A DNA stretch of 41,267 nucleotides from Halorhodospira halophila (GCF_016653405.1 NZ_NHSN01000005.1:1-41267); one strand, 5' to 3'. Numbered from the stretch's first letter, positions 1-9,152 are shown. Program-made: numbers and translations. The notes: generated by a model not told the origin, from the sequence alone.

Positions 1-1
1 C

Positions 2-178
2 CCCGCCCCGGGCACGGGCGAGGTCAGCACCCTGCTGCTCGTCGCGGGGATCGCCCCGGCGGCGCTCAAGCTCGCGGCCATGGGGCTGATGTGGGACTTT
101 CCGGTGGACGAGATCCGCCACGAAGCGCTGCAGCGGCGCATCGCCGAGCGCCGCGCGGCGGACGCCGCCGCGGGGTAG
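2..178 (+). CDS. C-terminal fragment of a membrane transporter, probably GPH/MFS family
   Basis: The open frame enters from the left edge and stops with TAG at 176-178, leaving 58 codons. The visible part has a hydrophobic segment (STLLLVAGIAPAALKLAAMG) followed by an Arg/Glu-rich tail with WDFPVDEIRHEALQRRIAER. A last transmembrane helix followed by a short amphipathic tail of this form resembles the C-terminus of glycoside-pentoside-hexuronide:cation symporters of the major facilitator superfamily. That assignment rests on pattern memory only. The start and most of the protein lie outside the window. The next gene, nadA, is convergent and its stop lies 21 bp away. Confidence 0.45.
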   Translation, partial: PAPGTGEVSTLLLVAGIAPAALKLAAMGLMWDFPVDEIRHEALQRRIAERRAADAAAG

Positions 179-199
179 CCACCGCGCCGGGCGTGCCGG

Positions 200-1273
200 T
201 CAGGCGTCGCCGGTGCCGAGGACCTGCCGGGCCCGCTCGGCGGCGAAATCGAGCATACGGTTGAGCGAGCGCCGCGCCCCGGCTGCCACCCCGGGATCCA
301 CGGTGACCTGCGGCTCACCGGCCTCGAGCGCCGCCGCCAGGCTGCGCAGCCCGTTCATGGCCATCCACGGGCAGTGAGCGCAGGAGCGGCAGGTGGCGCT
401 GCGCCCGGCGGTGGGCGCCTCGATGAGCGTCTTGTCCGGGGCAGCCTCGTGCATCTTGTGGAAGATGCCGGCGTCGGTGGCAACGATGAAGGTGTCGGCC
501 TCCATCTCGGCCACGGCACGGATCAGCTGCGAGGTGGAGCCGACCACGTCGGCCTGCTCGACCACCGCCGCCGGCGACTCCGGGTGGACCAGCACCCGGG
601 CCCCGGGGTGCGCCTGGCGCATATCGGCCAGCTCCAGGCCGCGGAACTCCTCGTGGACGATGCAGCTGCCATCCCAGAGCAGCATGTCCGCACCGGTCTG
701 GCGCTGCACGTAGTCCCCCAAGTACTTGTCCGGCGCCCAGAGGATCTTCTCGCCGCGCTCGTGCAGGTGGGCCACCACGTCCACGGCGATGCTCGAGGTC
801 ACCACCCAGTCGGCGCGGGCCTTCACCGCCGCGGAGGTGTTGGCGTAGACCACCACCGTGCGATCCGGGTGCTGATCACAGAACGCCGCAAACTCGTCGG
901 CCGGACAGCCGACATCCAGCGAGCAGGTGGCCTCGAGATCCGGCATGATCACCCGCTTGTCCGGGGTGAGGATCTTGGCCGTCTCGCCCATGAAGCGCAC
1001 GCCGGCGACGGCCAGCATGGAGGCCGGATGTTCGGCGCCGAAGCGGGCCATCTCCAGCGAGTCGGCGACACAGCCGCCGGTCTCGTCGGCCAGCCGCTGC
1101 AGCTCGGCGTCGGTGTAGTAGTGGGCGACGAGCACCGCATCGCGCTCGCGCAGGAGCGCGCGGATGCGCTCGCGCAGCGCCTCGCGCTCATCGGCGCTGA
1201 GCGTCTCGTCGGCGGTGAACGCCTCGGGACGGAAATAGCGGGTGGACGGCTCGATGACGGAGGGATCCGACAT
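200..1273 (-). CDS. nadA: Quinolinate synthase NadA
   Basis: NadA condenses iminoaspartate with dihydroxyacetone phosphate to make quinolinate, the second step of de novo NAD synthesis, in the cytoplasm. The 357-residue protein has the family's usual length. It shows the substrate motif [18 protein letters not shown] (about residue 48), [12 protein letters not shown], the Cys motif CSLDVGCP (about 117), a middle Cys in [11 protein letters not shown] and the C-terminal [15 protein letters not shown]. One Cys from each region would ligate the catalytic [4Fe-4S] cluster. The ATG at 1271-1273 is preceded by a modest GAGG-like ribosome site. It is the last gene of a minus-strand run after the RND pump and the CinA-like gene, 32 bp downstream of the latter. 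nadB and nadC are not in the window. Confidence 0.95.
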   Translation of the reverse strand: MSDPSVIEPSTRYFRPEAFTADETLSADEREALRERIRALLRERDAVLVAHYYTDAELQRLADETGGCVADSLEMARFGAEHPASMLAVAGVRFMGETAKILTPDKRVIMPDLEATCSLDVGCPADEFAAFCDQHPDRTVVVYANTSAAVKARADWVVTSSIAVDVVAHLHERGEKILWAPDKYLGDYVQRQTGADMLLWDGSCIVHEEFRGLELADMRQAHPGARVLVHPESPAAVVEQADVVGSTSQLIRAVAEMEADTFIVATDAGIFHKMHEAAPDKTLIEAPTAGRSATCRSCAHCPWMAMNGLRSLAAALEAGEPQVTVDPGVAAGARRSLNRMLDFAAERARQVLGTGDA

Positions 1274-1305
1274 GGGCTCAGGACCTCGATGGGTAACGCA
1301 GGGGA

Positions 1306-2112
1306 TTATGGGGTTGGACCGTTGCCAGCGCCGGGAGTTGCGTCGGCTACCGGCTCCCAGCCGTAGCCAGCGGCCTCGAGTTCGCGGGTGAGCGCCTCCA
1401 GCGCCTCGGTGGCCCGCGGCGCCGGCCCGCGCACACCGAGCTCGACCTCGAAGCCGCGCTCGCGGCCGCCACCCGGCAGGCAGGAGATGCGCAGATCCGG
1501 GTACGCGGCGGTGAAGCGCTCAAGGAGCGGGATCATCGCCCCCTCGCGCGCCCCGGGGACACGCACCGCGCGCTGCAGCGTGCGCCCCGGCGCCTGCAGG
1601 TGGGCGTAGTGGGTGTCCAGCACCCACTCCACCATGGGCCAGGCCATGCGCGGGAAGCCGGGGACGAAGTGGTGGTCGCCCCAGGAGAAGCCCGCCACCC
1701 GGTTGACCGGGTTGGGGATCATCCAGGCGCCGGCGGGAAACTCCACCATGCGCAGGCGCTGCTCGGTGGTCTCGGCACCGAACTGCTCGCGCATGGCCGC
1801 CTCGGCCTCGGGGTGGCGCTCCAACGGCCGTCCCACCGCCTCGGCGCAGCACTGCCGGGTGCGGTCGTCGGGAGTGGCGCCGATGCCGCCGAAGCTGAAG
1901 ACGATGTCGCCCCCGGCGAAGGTCTCGCCCAGGGTGCGGGTCAGCAACTGCGGGTCGTCACCGATCAGCCGTGCCCAGGCGAGCTCCAGCCCGCGGGCGT
2001 CGAGCCGCTCGATCACCGCCTCCATGTGCCGATCACGGCGCCGGCCGGTGAGCAGCTCGTCGCCGATGATCAGGGCCCCGAACCGGGGCGTATGGTCCGC
2101 ATGCTCGGTCAT
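1306..2112 (-). CDS. CinA N-terminal-type molybdopterin-binding-fold protein
   Basis: This 268-residue protein carries the MoCF_biosynth/CinA N-terminal fold. [17 protein letters not shown] lies near the N-terminus, [16 protein letters not shown] at about residue 75, and [10 protein letters not shown] and [10 protein letters not shown] follow. The CinA C-terminal amidase (PncC) domain is absent, so only the COG1058 part is present. Stand-alone members of this family have been linked to ADP-ribose/NAD-related hydrolysis or molybdopterin binding. The adjacency to nadA is compatible with an NAD-related role, but that is inference. The start is set by the ATGA overlap with the RND pump stop (ATG at 2110-2112, TGA at 2109-2111), which implies translational coupling. 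An upstream in-frame Met at 2133 would lie inside the pump gene and is less likely. Confidence 0.8.
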   Translation of the reverse strand: MTEHADHTPRFGALIIGDELLTGRRRDRHMEAVIERLDARGLELAWARLIGDDPQLLTRTLGETFAGGDIVFSFGGIGATPDDRTRQCCAEAVGRPLERHPEAEAAMREQFGAETTEQRLRMVEFPAGAWMIPNPVNRVAGFSWGDHHFVPGFPRMAWPMVEWVLDTHYAHLQAPGRTLQRAVRVPGAREGAMIPLLERFTAAYPDLRISCLPGGGRERGFEVELGVRGPAPRATEALEALTRELEAAGYGWEPVADATPGAGNGPTP

Positions 2113-5100
2113 GGCGTTGTACCGTACCGCCACCGCGTCACCCCGGCAACCGCGTCTTCATAGATGCGCAGCAGCGCCGGCATCAGGAACAGCACGATAC
2201 CCGTGGCCCCGGCCAGACCGAAGGCGATGGCCGCCGCCATGGGGATGAGGAACTGCGCCTGTACCGACTGCTCGGCGAGCAGCGGCAACAGCCCGCCGAT
2301 GGTGGTCAGCGAGGTGAGGATCATCGCCCGCAGGCGCTGGCAGGAGGCCTCGGCCAGGGCCTCGACCACCGGTGTGCCGTCATTGCGGATCTGCTTGTAG
2401 AACAGCGTCAGGATGATGGCGTTGTTCACGGTGATGCCGGTCAGGCCGAAGAGGCCGAAGAGCGAGAGCAGGGTCAGGTCGAGCCCCATGACCCAGTGGC
2501 CGACCAGCGCCCCGACCAGCCCGAAGGGGATCACCGACATCACCAGCAGCGGCCAGCCGTAGGAGGCGAAGACCCACGCCAGGATCAGGTAGATCAGCCC
2601 CAGGGCGAAGAACAGCCCGCGCTGCATATCGGCCAGGGTCTCGTCCTGGAAGTCCGCCTGCCCGCCGAACTCGGCGGCCACGCCGTAACGCTCGGTGAGT
2701 TCCGGCAGGACATTCTCGCGCAGATCGGCGCGGATCTGCCCGGTGTTGGCCACCCGGTCGTCCACGTCGCCGGTCACACTCACGGCCAGCTCGCCGTTGT
2801 GGTGGCGCACCACCTCGAAACCACGGCGCGACTCGATGGTGGCCACGCTCTCCAGCGGTACCAGATCCCCGTCGGGCAGGCGGATCTGCAGATCGGTCAC
2901 CGCCGAGAGATCGCGGCGCTCGGCCAGCGGCTGGCGCAGGCGCACCTCCACCTCGTCACGGCCCTGGTGGTAGACCTGGGCCAGCTCGCCGGCGAAGGCA
3001 TCGCGCACCTGCCGGCTGACCGCCTCGGTGGTCAGCCCCAGGGCCCGGCCTTCGGCGGTGAGACGGTACACCCACTGCTCCTGACCGTAGGGCAGGTCGT
3101 CGTCGATGCTGCCCAGCCCCGGATAGCGGTGCAGCACCTGGCGCAGCTCGTCGGCGGCCGCCCGCAGGGTGCCCGGATCCCCCTGGGTCAGGCGGACGTC
3201 GATGTCCTCGCCGGGCGGGCCGGCGCTGCGCTCTCGGATGACCAGCCGCTCCAGACCGGGACGCTCGGTGATGCGCTCCTCCCAGGCGTTCATCAGATCG
3301 GTGTTGCGGACGTCACGATCCTCCGGCGAGATCAGCTCCACGGCGATGCTGCCGTAATGATCGCCACGGTTGGCGTCCTGGGCGTCGCGGGCCTGCATCT
3401 CGCCGTAGCGCACGGTGTGGGTGCGCACCAGCCGCTGCTCGGAGAGCGCCTCGTCGGCGGCGTGGAGCTGGCGCTCCATGTCGGCCAGGAAGGCCTCCAC
3501 CCGCTCCGGCGGCGTGCCCGGCGCGAAGCCGACGTTGGCGTGCAGCACCGTCCCCTCGGGCTCGGGGAAGAAGGTGAACTCGATCCGACCACCAACCACC
3601 AGTCCCACCGCCGCCACCAGCAGCGCCACCGCCGACGAGACCGTGGTCCAGCGCCACTCCACCGCCCGGGTGATGCCGCGCCGGTAAGCCCCCTCGCGGA
3701 AACCGTGGAAGCCGCTGTCCACCCAGCGCCGGAAGCGGCTCGGCTCGCGCCCGCGCTGATCGCCCTCGAAGGAGCGGCGCAGGTGCCCGGGCAGGACGAT
3801 GAAGGCCTCGATCAGTGAGGCGATGATCACGCAGATCACCACCAACGGGATGTCGAAGAGGATATTGCCCATCACCCCGCTGATCGCCATCAACGGGATG
3901 AACGCCGCCACCGTGGTCAGCGAAGAGGCCATCACCGGGGCGAGCATGTCCCGCGCGCCGCCGGCGGCGGCCTCCCCCGGCGATTCGCCGCGCTGGAAGC
4001 GGGCCACGCCGCGCTCTCCGACCACGATGGCGTCGTCGACGATGATCCCCAGGGTCATGATCAGCGCGAAGAGGCTCATCATGTTGATGCTGCCGCCCAC
4101 GCCCCAGAGCACCACCAGCGCGGTGAGGAAGGCGGCGGGGATGCCCACCGTCACCCAGAACGCCACCCGGGCGGTGAGGAAGGTGAAGAGGATGGCCACC
4201 ACCAGCAGCAGCCCGGCCAGGCCGTTGCTGACCAGCAGGCCGATGCGTTCGCTGATCAGCTCCCAGAATTCGTCGTAGACGGTGAGCTCGAGCCCCTCGG
4301 GCAGGGTCGGCGTGACATCGTCGTACCAGGCCTCGAGGATGGCCGCCGCCCCCAGGGCGTCCTCGCCCTCGGCGCGCTGGACGTAGAGTTCGATGGCGGT
4401 GTCCTCGCCCAGGCGGAAGTCCACCTGGCCGTCCCGGGCACGGCGCTCGATCTGCGCCAGGTCGCTGAGCAGCAGCGGCTGGCCATCGCCGTCGGTGATC
4501 TGCAGATCGCGGAACTCCTGCACGCCGCGGCGCTGCTCGAGGCTGCGCAGCTGCCGGGCGATATCCGCCTCGCCGGCCTCGCCGCCGGGCAGATCGGTGC
4601 TCTCGGCGTCGATGGCAGCCCCCAGGTCGCCGAAGGTCAGCCCGGAGTCGAGCAGCACGTGCTGCTCGACCTCGATGGCCGTCTCCAGATCCGGCATGCC
4701 GGTGACCTCGACATTGGCCACCCCGCGGCGCAGCAGGTCGTCCTCGAGCTCACGCGCCCAGGCGCGCATGCTCGATGGCGGGGCATCGCCGCTGAGCACC
4801 ACGCGGGCCACCGGGTCGAACTGGGTGATGCGCCGGATGGTCGGCTCCTCGGCCTCCTCCGGGAGGTTGCGCACGGCGGCGACGCGGTCCTTGACGTCCT
4901 CCACCGTGTCGGCCATGTCGGTGCCCTGGAAGAACTCGAGGCTGATGTTGCTGACGCCGTCCGCCGAGCGCGACTGCATCTCACGCAGCCCCTGGACGTC
5001 GCGCACGGCGTCCTCCAGGGGGGTGGTGACCGAGTCGGCGACGTCCTCGGCGGTGGAGCCCGGCCACTGCACCTGCACGGTGACCACGTCGAGCTCGAAG

Positions 5101-5231
5101 CTGGGGAAGAACTGGGTGTTGAGCTGGCTGACGGCGTAGAAGCCGCTGATGAACATCAGCGCCAGCACCAGGTTGGCCGCTACCGGGTGCTCCGCCAACC
5201 AGCGCAGCGCGTCTCGCCGCTGCTCGACCAT
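2109..5231 (-). CDS. RND-family inner-membrane efflux transporter (AcrB/MexB-like)
   Basis: The 1040-residue protein has standard RND length. It has an N-terminal membrane helix (about 14-34), a first periplasmic porter domain, and a block of helices from about 330 to 480 containing MTLGIIVDDAIVVGE, whose Asp pair matches the proton-relay Asp residues of TM4. A long cytoplasmic loop, a second periplasmic domain and a second helix block (about 860-1030, with FGLTGITVNNAIIL) follow. It would be a proton-driven exporter working with the adaptor encoded immediately upstream (stop codon 3 bp before this ATG). No TolC-like outer-membrane channel is nearby, so it probably shares one encoded elsewhere. 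The substrate cannot be told from sequence. Its stop overlaps the next gene. Confidence 0.92.
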   Translation of the reverse strand: MVEQRRDALRWLAEHPVAANLVLALMFISGFYAVSQLNTQFFPSFELDVVTVQVQWPGSTAEDVADSVTTPLEDAVRDVQGLREMQSRSADGVSNISLEFFQGTDMADTVEDVKDRVAAVRNLPEEAEEPTIRRITQFDPVARVVLSGDAPPSSMRAWARELEDDLLRRGVANVEVTGMPDLETAIEVEQHVLLDSGLTFGDLGAAIDAESTDLPGGEAGEADIARQLRSLEQRRGVQEFRDLQITDGDGQPLLLSDLAQIERRARDGQVDFRLGEDTAIELYVQRAEGEDALGAAAILEAWYDDVTPTLPEGLELTVYDEFWELISERIGLLVSNGLAGLLLVVAILFTFLTARVAFWVTVGIPAAFLTALVVLWGVGGSINMMSLFALIMTLGIIVDDAIVVGERGVARFQRGESPGEAAAGGARDMLAPVMASSLTTVAAFIPLMAISGVMGNILFDIPLVVICVIIASLIEAFIVLPGHLRRSFEGDQRGREPSRFRRWVDSGFHGFREGAYRRGITRAVEWRWTTVSSAVALLVAAVGLVVGGRIEFTFFPEPEGTVLHANVGFAPGTPPERVEAFLADMERQLHAADEALSEQRLVRTHTVRYGEMQARDAQDANRGDHYGSIAVELISPEDRDVRNTDLMNAWEERITERPGLERLVIRERSAGPPGEDIDVRLTQGDPGTLRAAADELRQVLHRYPGLGSIDDDLPYGQEQWVYRLTAEGRALGLTTEAVSRQVRDAFAGELAQVYHQGRDEVEVRLRQPLAERRDLSAVTDLQIRLPDGDLVPLESVATIESRRGFEVVRHHNGELAVSVTGDVDDRVANTGQIRADLRENVLPELTERYGVAAEFGGQADFQDETLADMQRGLFFALGLIYLILAWVFASYGWPLLVMSVIPFGLVGALVGHWVMGLDLTLLSLFGLFGLTGITVNNAIILTLFYKQIRNDGTPVVEALAEASCQRLRAMILTSLTTIGGLLPLLAEQSVQAQFLIPMAAAIAFGLAGATGIVLFLMPALLRIYEDAVAGVTRWRYGTTP

Positions 5232-5234
5232 CGC

Positions 5235-6512
5235 CTAGCGGCTCTCCGCTTCGACGCGCACGCGCAGCCCATCCGTGGCCTGCGGGATCTGGGTGGTAAC
5301 GATCTGCGTGCCGGCATCGATCTCCGGGGCGCGAACCAGCGCCCCCCGGCCCCCGTCGGGGCGCCGCGCCTCGCCCAGGCGCTGCACCTCGATGCCGCGT
5401 AGGCGCTTGGCCTCCTCGTCCTCCTCGATGACGTAGAGCCGCTCGGTGCCGTAGAGCGCCTCGTAGGGCACCACCAGCGTGCCCGGCTCCGGGGGCAGCT
5501 CCAGCATCACCTCGGCAAAGCGATCCAGGGCGACCTCGTCGTGGCGCTCCTCGACGGCGAAGATCGCCTCGACCCCGCCGCGCTCCCGGGGGGTGTGCCC
5601 GGCCAGCCGGTCCAGCTCCAGGGCGAGCCCGCGGCCGTCCACCAGGGCCTCACCGTACACCCCGGTGTCAGCGGCGCGGGCCCGATAGAGGGCCCCGATG
5701 CGCGTGGTGGGGATCTGCACCCGGACCTCCAGCTCGCCGGTGTCGTAGAGGCCGACGAGTTCGCTGCCCGGGCTCACTCGATCGCCCCGGCCCACGGCCA
5801 CCGCCCTGACCCGGCCGTCGAAGGGGGCACGCACCTCGGTGCGGCGCACGTCGCGCCGGGCCTGGTCGCGGGCCGCCTCCGCACTGTCGCGCCGCGCCTC
5901 GGCCACGGCCAAGCGCTCCTCGGCGTCGTCCACCGCCTGTTGCGCCCGGATCACCGCCTGGCGCTGCCGCTCCCGGGCCTCCTCGGCGTCGTCGAGTTCC
6001 GAGGGCGAGGCGGCGTTGTCGGCCACGAGCTCCTCGAGCCGCGCCACCCGCCGCTCATCGATGGCCAGCAGCGCCTTCTCGGCCTCGAGATCCTCGCGGT
6101 CCGCCGCAACCGCGCGGCGCTCCTGGCGCAGTGCGGCCTCCTGCTCGTCGAGATCGGCCTGACGCTGGCGCAGGGTGTCACGCAGTTCACCGTCGTCCAG
6201 GCGCACCAGCAGCTCGCCGGCCTCCACCACGCGGCCGTCGCGCGCCCGGACCTCGGCGACGTCGGCCTCCACCGCGGACTTGACGGTGACATCCGAGGGC
6301 GACTCGATATAGCCGAACAGGCGCAGCAGCGGCTGGTGGACGCCGGGCTCGGCGCGCTCGGTGGCGACCACCCACGAGGGTTCGGTGGGCTCCTCGGCAG
6401 GCGGATCGGGGCGGGTCCAGACCAGCGCCGCCAGCACCAGCACGGCCGCCAGCAGCACCACCACGGGCGCAGCGACCCCCCAACCCTTGCGCAGCAACGA
6501 ACGTAACGGCAC
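5235..6512 (-). CDS. RND efflux periplasmic adaptor (membrane fusion protein)
   Basis: This 425-residue protein has one N-terminal membrane anchor (about residues 11-32, WGVAAPVVVLLAAVLVLAAL). A split lipoyl-like domain follows (VEADVAEVRARDGRVVEAGELLVRLDD). Next come a long Glu/Arg/Ala-rich coiled-coil hairpin (about 105-220), the second lipoyl half (VRAPFDGRVRAVAVGRGDRVSPGSELVGLYD) and beta-barrel segments. This is the HlyD/AcrA adaptor layout that links the inner-membrane pump to an outer-membrane channel. The start is GTG at 6510-6512, with a purine-rich AAGGAAGG ribosome site about 7 bases upstream. The gene ends 3 bp before the pump gene, so the two are an operon. It begins 51 bp after the desulfidase gene and could be read with it. 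Confidence 0.9.
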   Translation of the reverse strand: MPLRSLLRKGWGVAAPVVVLLAAVLVLAALVWTRPDPPAEEPTEPSWVVATERAEPGVHQPLLRLFGYIESPSDVTVKSAVEADVAEVRARDGRVVEAGELLVRLDDGELRDTLRQRQADLDEQEAALRQERRAVAADREDLEAEKALLAIDERRVARLEELVADNAASPSELDDAEEARERQRQAVIRAQQAVDDAEERLAVAEARRDSAEAARDQARRDVRRTEVRAPFDGRVRAVAVGRGDRVSPGSELVGLYDTGELEVRVQIPTTRIGALYRARAADTGVYGEALVDGRGLALELDRLAGHTPRERGGVEAIFAVEERHDEVALDRFAEVMLELPPEPGTLVVPYEALYGTERLYVIEEDEEAKRLRGIEVQRLGEARRPDGGRGALVRAPEIDAGTQIVTTQIPQATDGLRVRVEAESR

Positions 6513-6563
6513 GCAGCCCTTCCTTTTCGTCTCGAATGTCGTGGAGCGACCCCGGCCGCCCGG

Positions 6564-7562
6564 TCAGACCTGATTGAGCAGCGCCAGTTCCGGCGGGCTC
6601 CAGTAGAGATAGAACTGCCGCTCCACGTAGGGATCCGGCCAGTGGCGGAAGTGGTGGCGCAGCAGCGTCACCGGCACGATCAGCGGCACCATGCCGGTGC
6701 GGTACTGCTCGATGACGTCCACGACCTCCTGCTTGTCCGCCGGATCCAGCTCCCGCTTGAGGTAGCCGAGCAGGTGATAGAGCACGTTGGCGTGCCGCCC
6801 CCGGGTGGCCGGCCGGGCCAGCGCCGCCATGAACGCCTCGATGTAGGCCTCGGCCACGGCCTCCAGCGGCCGCTCGCCCAGCGTCGAGACCAACCGCCCG
6901 AGCGCGCGCATGCGCTGGTCGTCGTGGGCCATGAGCAACAGCTTGTGCTCGGCGTGGAAGTCCACCAGGGCCTTGCGCGTCAGACCCGCCTCGACCAGGC
7001 GCTGCCAACGGTAGTAGCAGAAGACCCGACAGACAAAGCCCTCGCGCAGGGCCGGATCATTGAGCCGGCCCTCCTCCTCGACCGGCAGCAGCGGATTCGT
7101 CTCCATCAGTGTCCGCGCGTAGGCGCCACGGCTTGAGAACCCGGCCGGATGGCCGTCGGGCTTATACACCTTGACCCGCTCCATGCCGCAACTCGGCGAC
7201 TTGGACTTGAGGATATAGCCGCTGAGCCAGTGCAGCTCACGCCCCTTCTCGCGGCCGTAGGCCTCCATGGCCTCGGTGACGTCGGTCTGCCGGTCACGCA
7301 CACCACTCACCCGCACCCGCTCGTCCTCGGCCTGCTCCAGGCGGATGGGCGGCCGCGGGGTGGGCAGCCCGATGGCCACCTCGGGGCAGACGGGCACGTA
7401 GCGGAAGTAGCGCGAGAGCGCCTCGGTCACGAAGGGATTGCGCTTGTGGCCGCCGTCGTAGCGCACCTCCTCGCCGAGCAGGCAGCTGCTCACGCCGACC
7501 GGTATGCGTGGCTCTGGCTCTTGGGCACCATCCTCCCGGTTCTGCTCACTCTCCCGACTCAT
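6564..7562 (-). CDS. TudS (DUF523)-DUF1722 fusion, RudS-like thiouridine desulfidase
   Basis: The N-terminal DUF523/TudS domain shows GVSSCLLGEEVRYDGGHKRN, VCPEVAIGLPTPR and LKSKSPSCGMERVKVY, whose Cys residues would hold a [4Fe-4S] cluster. The C-terminal half is the DUF1722 (YbgA) domain, with ADKQEVVDVIEQYRTGMVPLIVP near its end. TudS proteins are thiouracil desulfidases. The TudS-DUF1722 architecture has been described as RudS, which removes sulfur from 4-thiouridine in tRNA. In other gammaproteobacteria this gene often sits beside photolyase; no photolyase is visible here. I chose the ATG at 7560-7562 (GGGAG just upstream, 332 aa). An in-frame ATG at 7583 would add 7 residues but lies inside a TGTACA repeat. 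Placement just downstream of that repeat suggests light- or stress-linked control, which is inference. Confidence 0.85.
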   Translation of the reverse strand: MSRESEQNREDGAQEPEPRIPVGVSSCLLGEEVRYDGGHKRNPFVTEALSRYFRYVPVCPEVAIGLPTPRPPIRLEQAEDERVRVSGVRDRQTDVTEAMEAYGREKGRELHWLSGYILKSKSPSCGMERVKVYKPDGHPAGFSSRGAYARTLMETNPLLPVEEEGRLNDPALREGFVCRVFCYYRWQRLVEAGLTRKALVDFHAEHKLLLMAHDDQRMRALGRLVSTLGERPLEAVAEAYIEAFMAALARPATRGRHANVLYHLLGYLKRELDPADKQEVVDVIEQYRTGMVPLIVPVTLLRHHFRHWPDPYVERQFYLYWSPPELALLNQV

Positions 7563-7575
7563 GATCTCCCTGGGT

Positions 7576-7593
7576 TTGTACATCTTTTGTACA
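7576..7593 (-). promoter_or_regulatory. Tandem TGTACA repeat upstream of the desulfidase gene (candidate operator)
   Basis: Two palindromic TGTACA hexamers lie at 7577-7582 and 7588-7593, exactly 11 bp apart. On the coding (minus) strand they read TGTACAAAAGA then TGTACAAACCC. They end 14 bp before the chosen start codon. One-turn spacing of direct repeats is a known binding mode of B12-dependent MerR-family light regulators (CarH/LitR), and homologues of this gene in other gammaproteobacteria can belong to light-responsive gene sets. No such regulator gene is in the window. The repeat is seen directly; the regulator is a guess. Confidence 0.45.
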
Positions 7594-7598
7594 GCATT

Positions 7599-8336
7599 CT
7601 AAACGTCCTGTGCCGGCCCCGCACCCACACTGCGCTCGATGGCACGGCGCAGCGCCTCCATGTCCGGGACCATGAGGCAGTCGGGCACGCCGTCCGGCGG
7701 CTCCGGCGGGCCGTGACGGCACATCAGCGCCGCCTGCATACCCGCGGCCAGGGCGCCGGCGGCGTCGGTGTGCGGATCATCACCGACGTGCAGGACCTCC
7801 CCCGGCGGTACCCCGGCACGCTCACAGGCCAGGGCGAAGATCGCCGGCTCCGGCTTGGGGATGTCAATATCCACGCCGCGCACCACGAAGTCGACGCAGG
7901 GCCCCAGCGCCGTACGGTAGACATCGGCGTTGCCGTTGGTGATCACGCCGATCCGAAAGCGCGCCGAGAGCTCGCGCAGCGCCGGCAACACCTCGGGGAA
8001 CGGGGCCACCCGGGCCTGCCGCGCCTCGAGAAAGACGGCAAAGGTCTGCTCCACAAAGCGCTCCGCGGCCGTCCCATCGATCCCGCAGCAGCGGGCGATC
8101 TCGGCCATGGTGGCACGGCGCAGGGTGGTCGCGTTACGCGTCAGCTCAGGCCGCGCGGCGGCGAGTTCGCGGCGGAGCTGGCGCATGCGATCGGGATCGA
8201 AGCGCTCGGCCACCACCGGGTAGGCTTCGCGCAGGTAGTCGTGCAGGGTCTGCTCGGCCGCCGCGAGCACGTCCTCGACGGACCACAGGGTGTCGTCGAG
8301 ATCGAAGGTCAGCGCCCGCAGCGGTGCCCGGATCAT
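7599..8336 (-). CDS. HAD-superfamily hydrolase (phosphatase)
   Basis: The 245-residue protein shows haloacid-dehalogenase motifs in order: motif I LTFDLDDTLW near residue 9 (nucleophile Asp in DxD), a helical cap, motif II GVITNGNADV (about 129), the motif III Lys in DIDIPKPEPAIF, and motif IV VLHVGDDPHTDAAGA. It most resembles subfamily I phosphatases such as the YjjG/YigB-type nucleotide or FMN phosphatases. The substrate cannot be fixed. The start overlaps the dnaQ stop as ATGA (ATG at 8334-8336), so the two genes are translationally coupled. A longer frame running upstream inside dnaQ is only the shadow of dnaQ. Confidence 0.88.
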   Translation of the reverse strand: MIRAPLRALTFDLDDTLWSVEDVLAAAEQTLHDYLREAYPVVAERFDPDRMRQLRRELAAARPELTRNATTLRRATMAEIARCCGIDGTAAERFVEQTFAVFLEARQARVAPFPEVLPALRELSARFRIGVITNGNADVYRTALGPCVDFVVRGVDIDIPKPEPAIFALACERAGVPPGEVLHVGDDPHTDAAGALAAGMQAALMCRHGPPEPPDGVPDCLMVPDMEALRRAIERSVGAGPAQDV

Positions 8337-9064
8337 GAGCCGGCCGCCTCTTCGCCGCCGCCCGCCCGGCGCCACAGCGCCGGGCCACCGCAGGTCGCCT
8401 CGATCCGCTGGAGCAACTGCTCGTGGGCCTCGCGCTCCAGCTCGCCCGATTCCGGGACGCGCAGTCGCGGCCGCTCCGGGGACAGCCGCTGGATCGGCTC
8501 GGCGCCGCCCGGCTCCAGGCCCTCGCCGTCCAGGGAGAGCTTGCCCTGGCCACCGGTCATGGCCAGGTAGACCTCGGCGAGCAGCTCGGAGTCGAGCAGC
8601 GCGCCGTGGAGTTCGCGCCGCGAGCCGTCCACGCCGTAGCGCTTGCACAGCGCGTCGAGGCTGCAGCGCTGCCCCGGATGCATGCGCCGCGCCAGCTGCA
8701 GCGAATCGGTGACGGTGCAGTAGTCCTCGAGTTGCCCCCACGCCGGCCCCAGACGGGCCAACTCGGCGTCGATGAAGCCGACGTCGAAGGGGGCGTTGTG
8801 GATGATCAGCTCGGCATCCCGGACATAGTCGACGAAGCGCCGGGCGATGTCGGCGAAACGCGGCTTGTCCGCCAGGAAGCGGTTCGACAGGCCGTGAACG
8901 TTCTCCGCGCCCTCGTCCACCGCCCGATCGGGATTGAGGTACTCGTGGAAGTTGTTGCCGGTCAGCCGCCGGCGCTCGAGTTCCACGCAGCCGATCTCGA
9001 TGATGCGGTGCCCCTCGGCGGGGTCCATGCCAGTGGTCTCGGTGTCGAGCAGGATCTGCCGCAT
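8333..9064 (-). CDS. dnaQ: DNA polymerase III epsilon subunit (3'-5' proofreading exonuclease)
   Basis: The 243-residue protein has the DEDDh exonuclease motifs. These are Exo I ILLDTETTGMDPAEGHRIIEIG at the N-terminus (catalytic DxE), Exo II LIIHNAPFDVGFIDAEL (about 97) and Exo III with HGALLDSELLAEVYLAMTGG (His and Asp, about 155). A C-terminal tail that would bind the polymerase alpha subunit follows. The length matches DnaQ. The ATG at 9062-9064 lies at the start of the gap shared with the divergent nifE operon. The more usual rnhA neighbour is missing; a HAD hydrolase is coupled downstream instead. Confidence 0.93.
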   Translation of the reverse strand: MRQILLDTETTGMDPAEGHRIIEIGCVELERRRLTGNNFHEYLNPDRAVDEGAENVHGLSNRFLADKPRFADIARRFVDYVRDAELIIHNAPFDVGFIDAELARLGPAWGQLEDYCTVTDSLQLARRMHPGQRCSLDALCKRYGVDGSRRELHGALLDSELLAEVYLAMTGGQGKLSLDGEGLEPGGAEPIQRLSPERPRLRVPESGELEREAHEQLLQRIEATCGGPALWRRAGGGEEAAGS

Positions 9065-9136
9065 GGCTCGGGTCCCGGGTACTTTGCAACGATTCCAAAT
9101 AGTCTGCGGTGCGCCCTATCCCGGGTCAACGCAGGT

Positions 9137-9152
9137 TGTGCGAAAGGGCACA
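9137..9152 (+). promoter_or_regulatory. NifA upstream activator sequence for nifE
   Basis: TGT at 9137-9139, ten bases, ACA at 9150-9152: a perfect TGT-N10-ACA NifA site. It ends 94 bp upstream of the sigma-54 promoter at 9247, within the usual 80-150 bp range for looping activation. It lies between dnaQ and nifE. Confidence 0.8.

Noticed and set aside
374-1366. Long plus-strand open frame opposite nadA
   Set aside because: It is antisense to a full-length, motif-complete NadA and its product is low-complexity Gly/His/Arg-rich, typical of a high-GC shadow frame. The same holds for the other long antisense frames over the pump, nif, rnf and HD-GYP genes.
7560-7583. Upstream ATG (7583) as the start of the desulfidase gene
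   Set aside because: It has a poor ribosome site and lies inside the TGTACA repeat; the ATG at 7562 has GGGAG just upstream and the conserved domain begins later.
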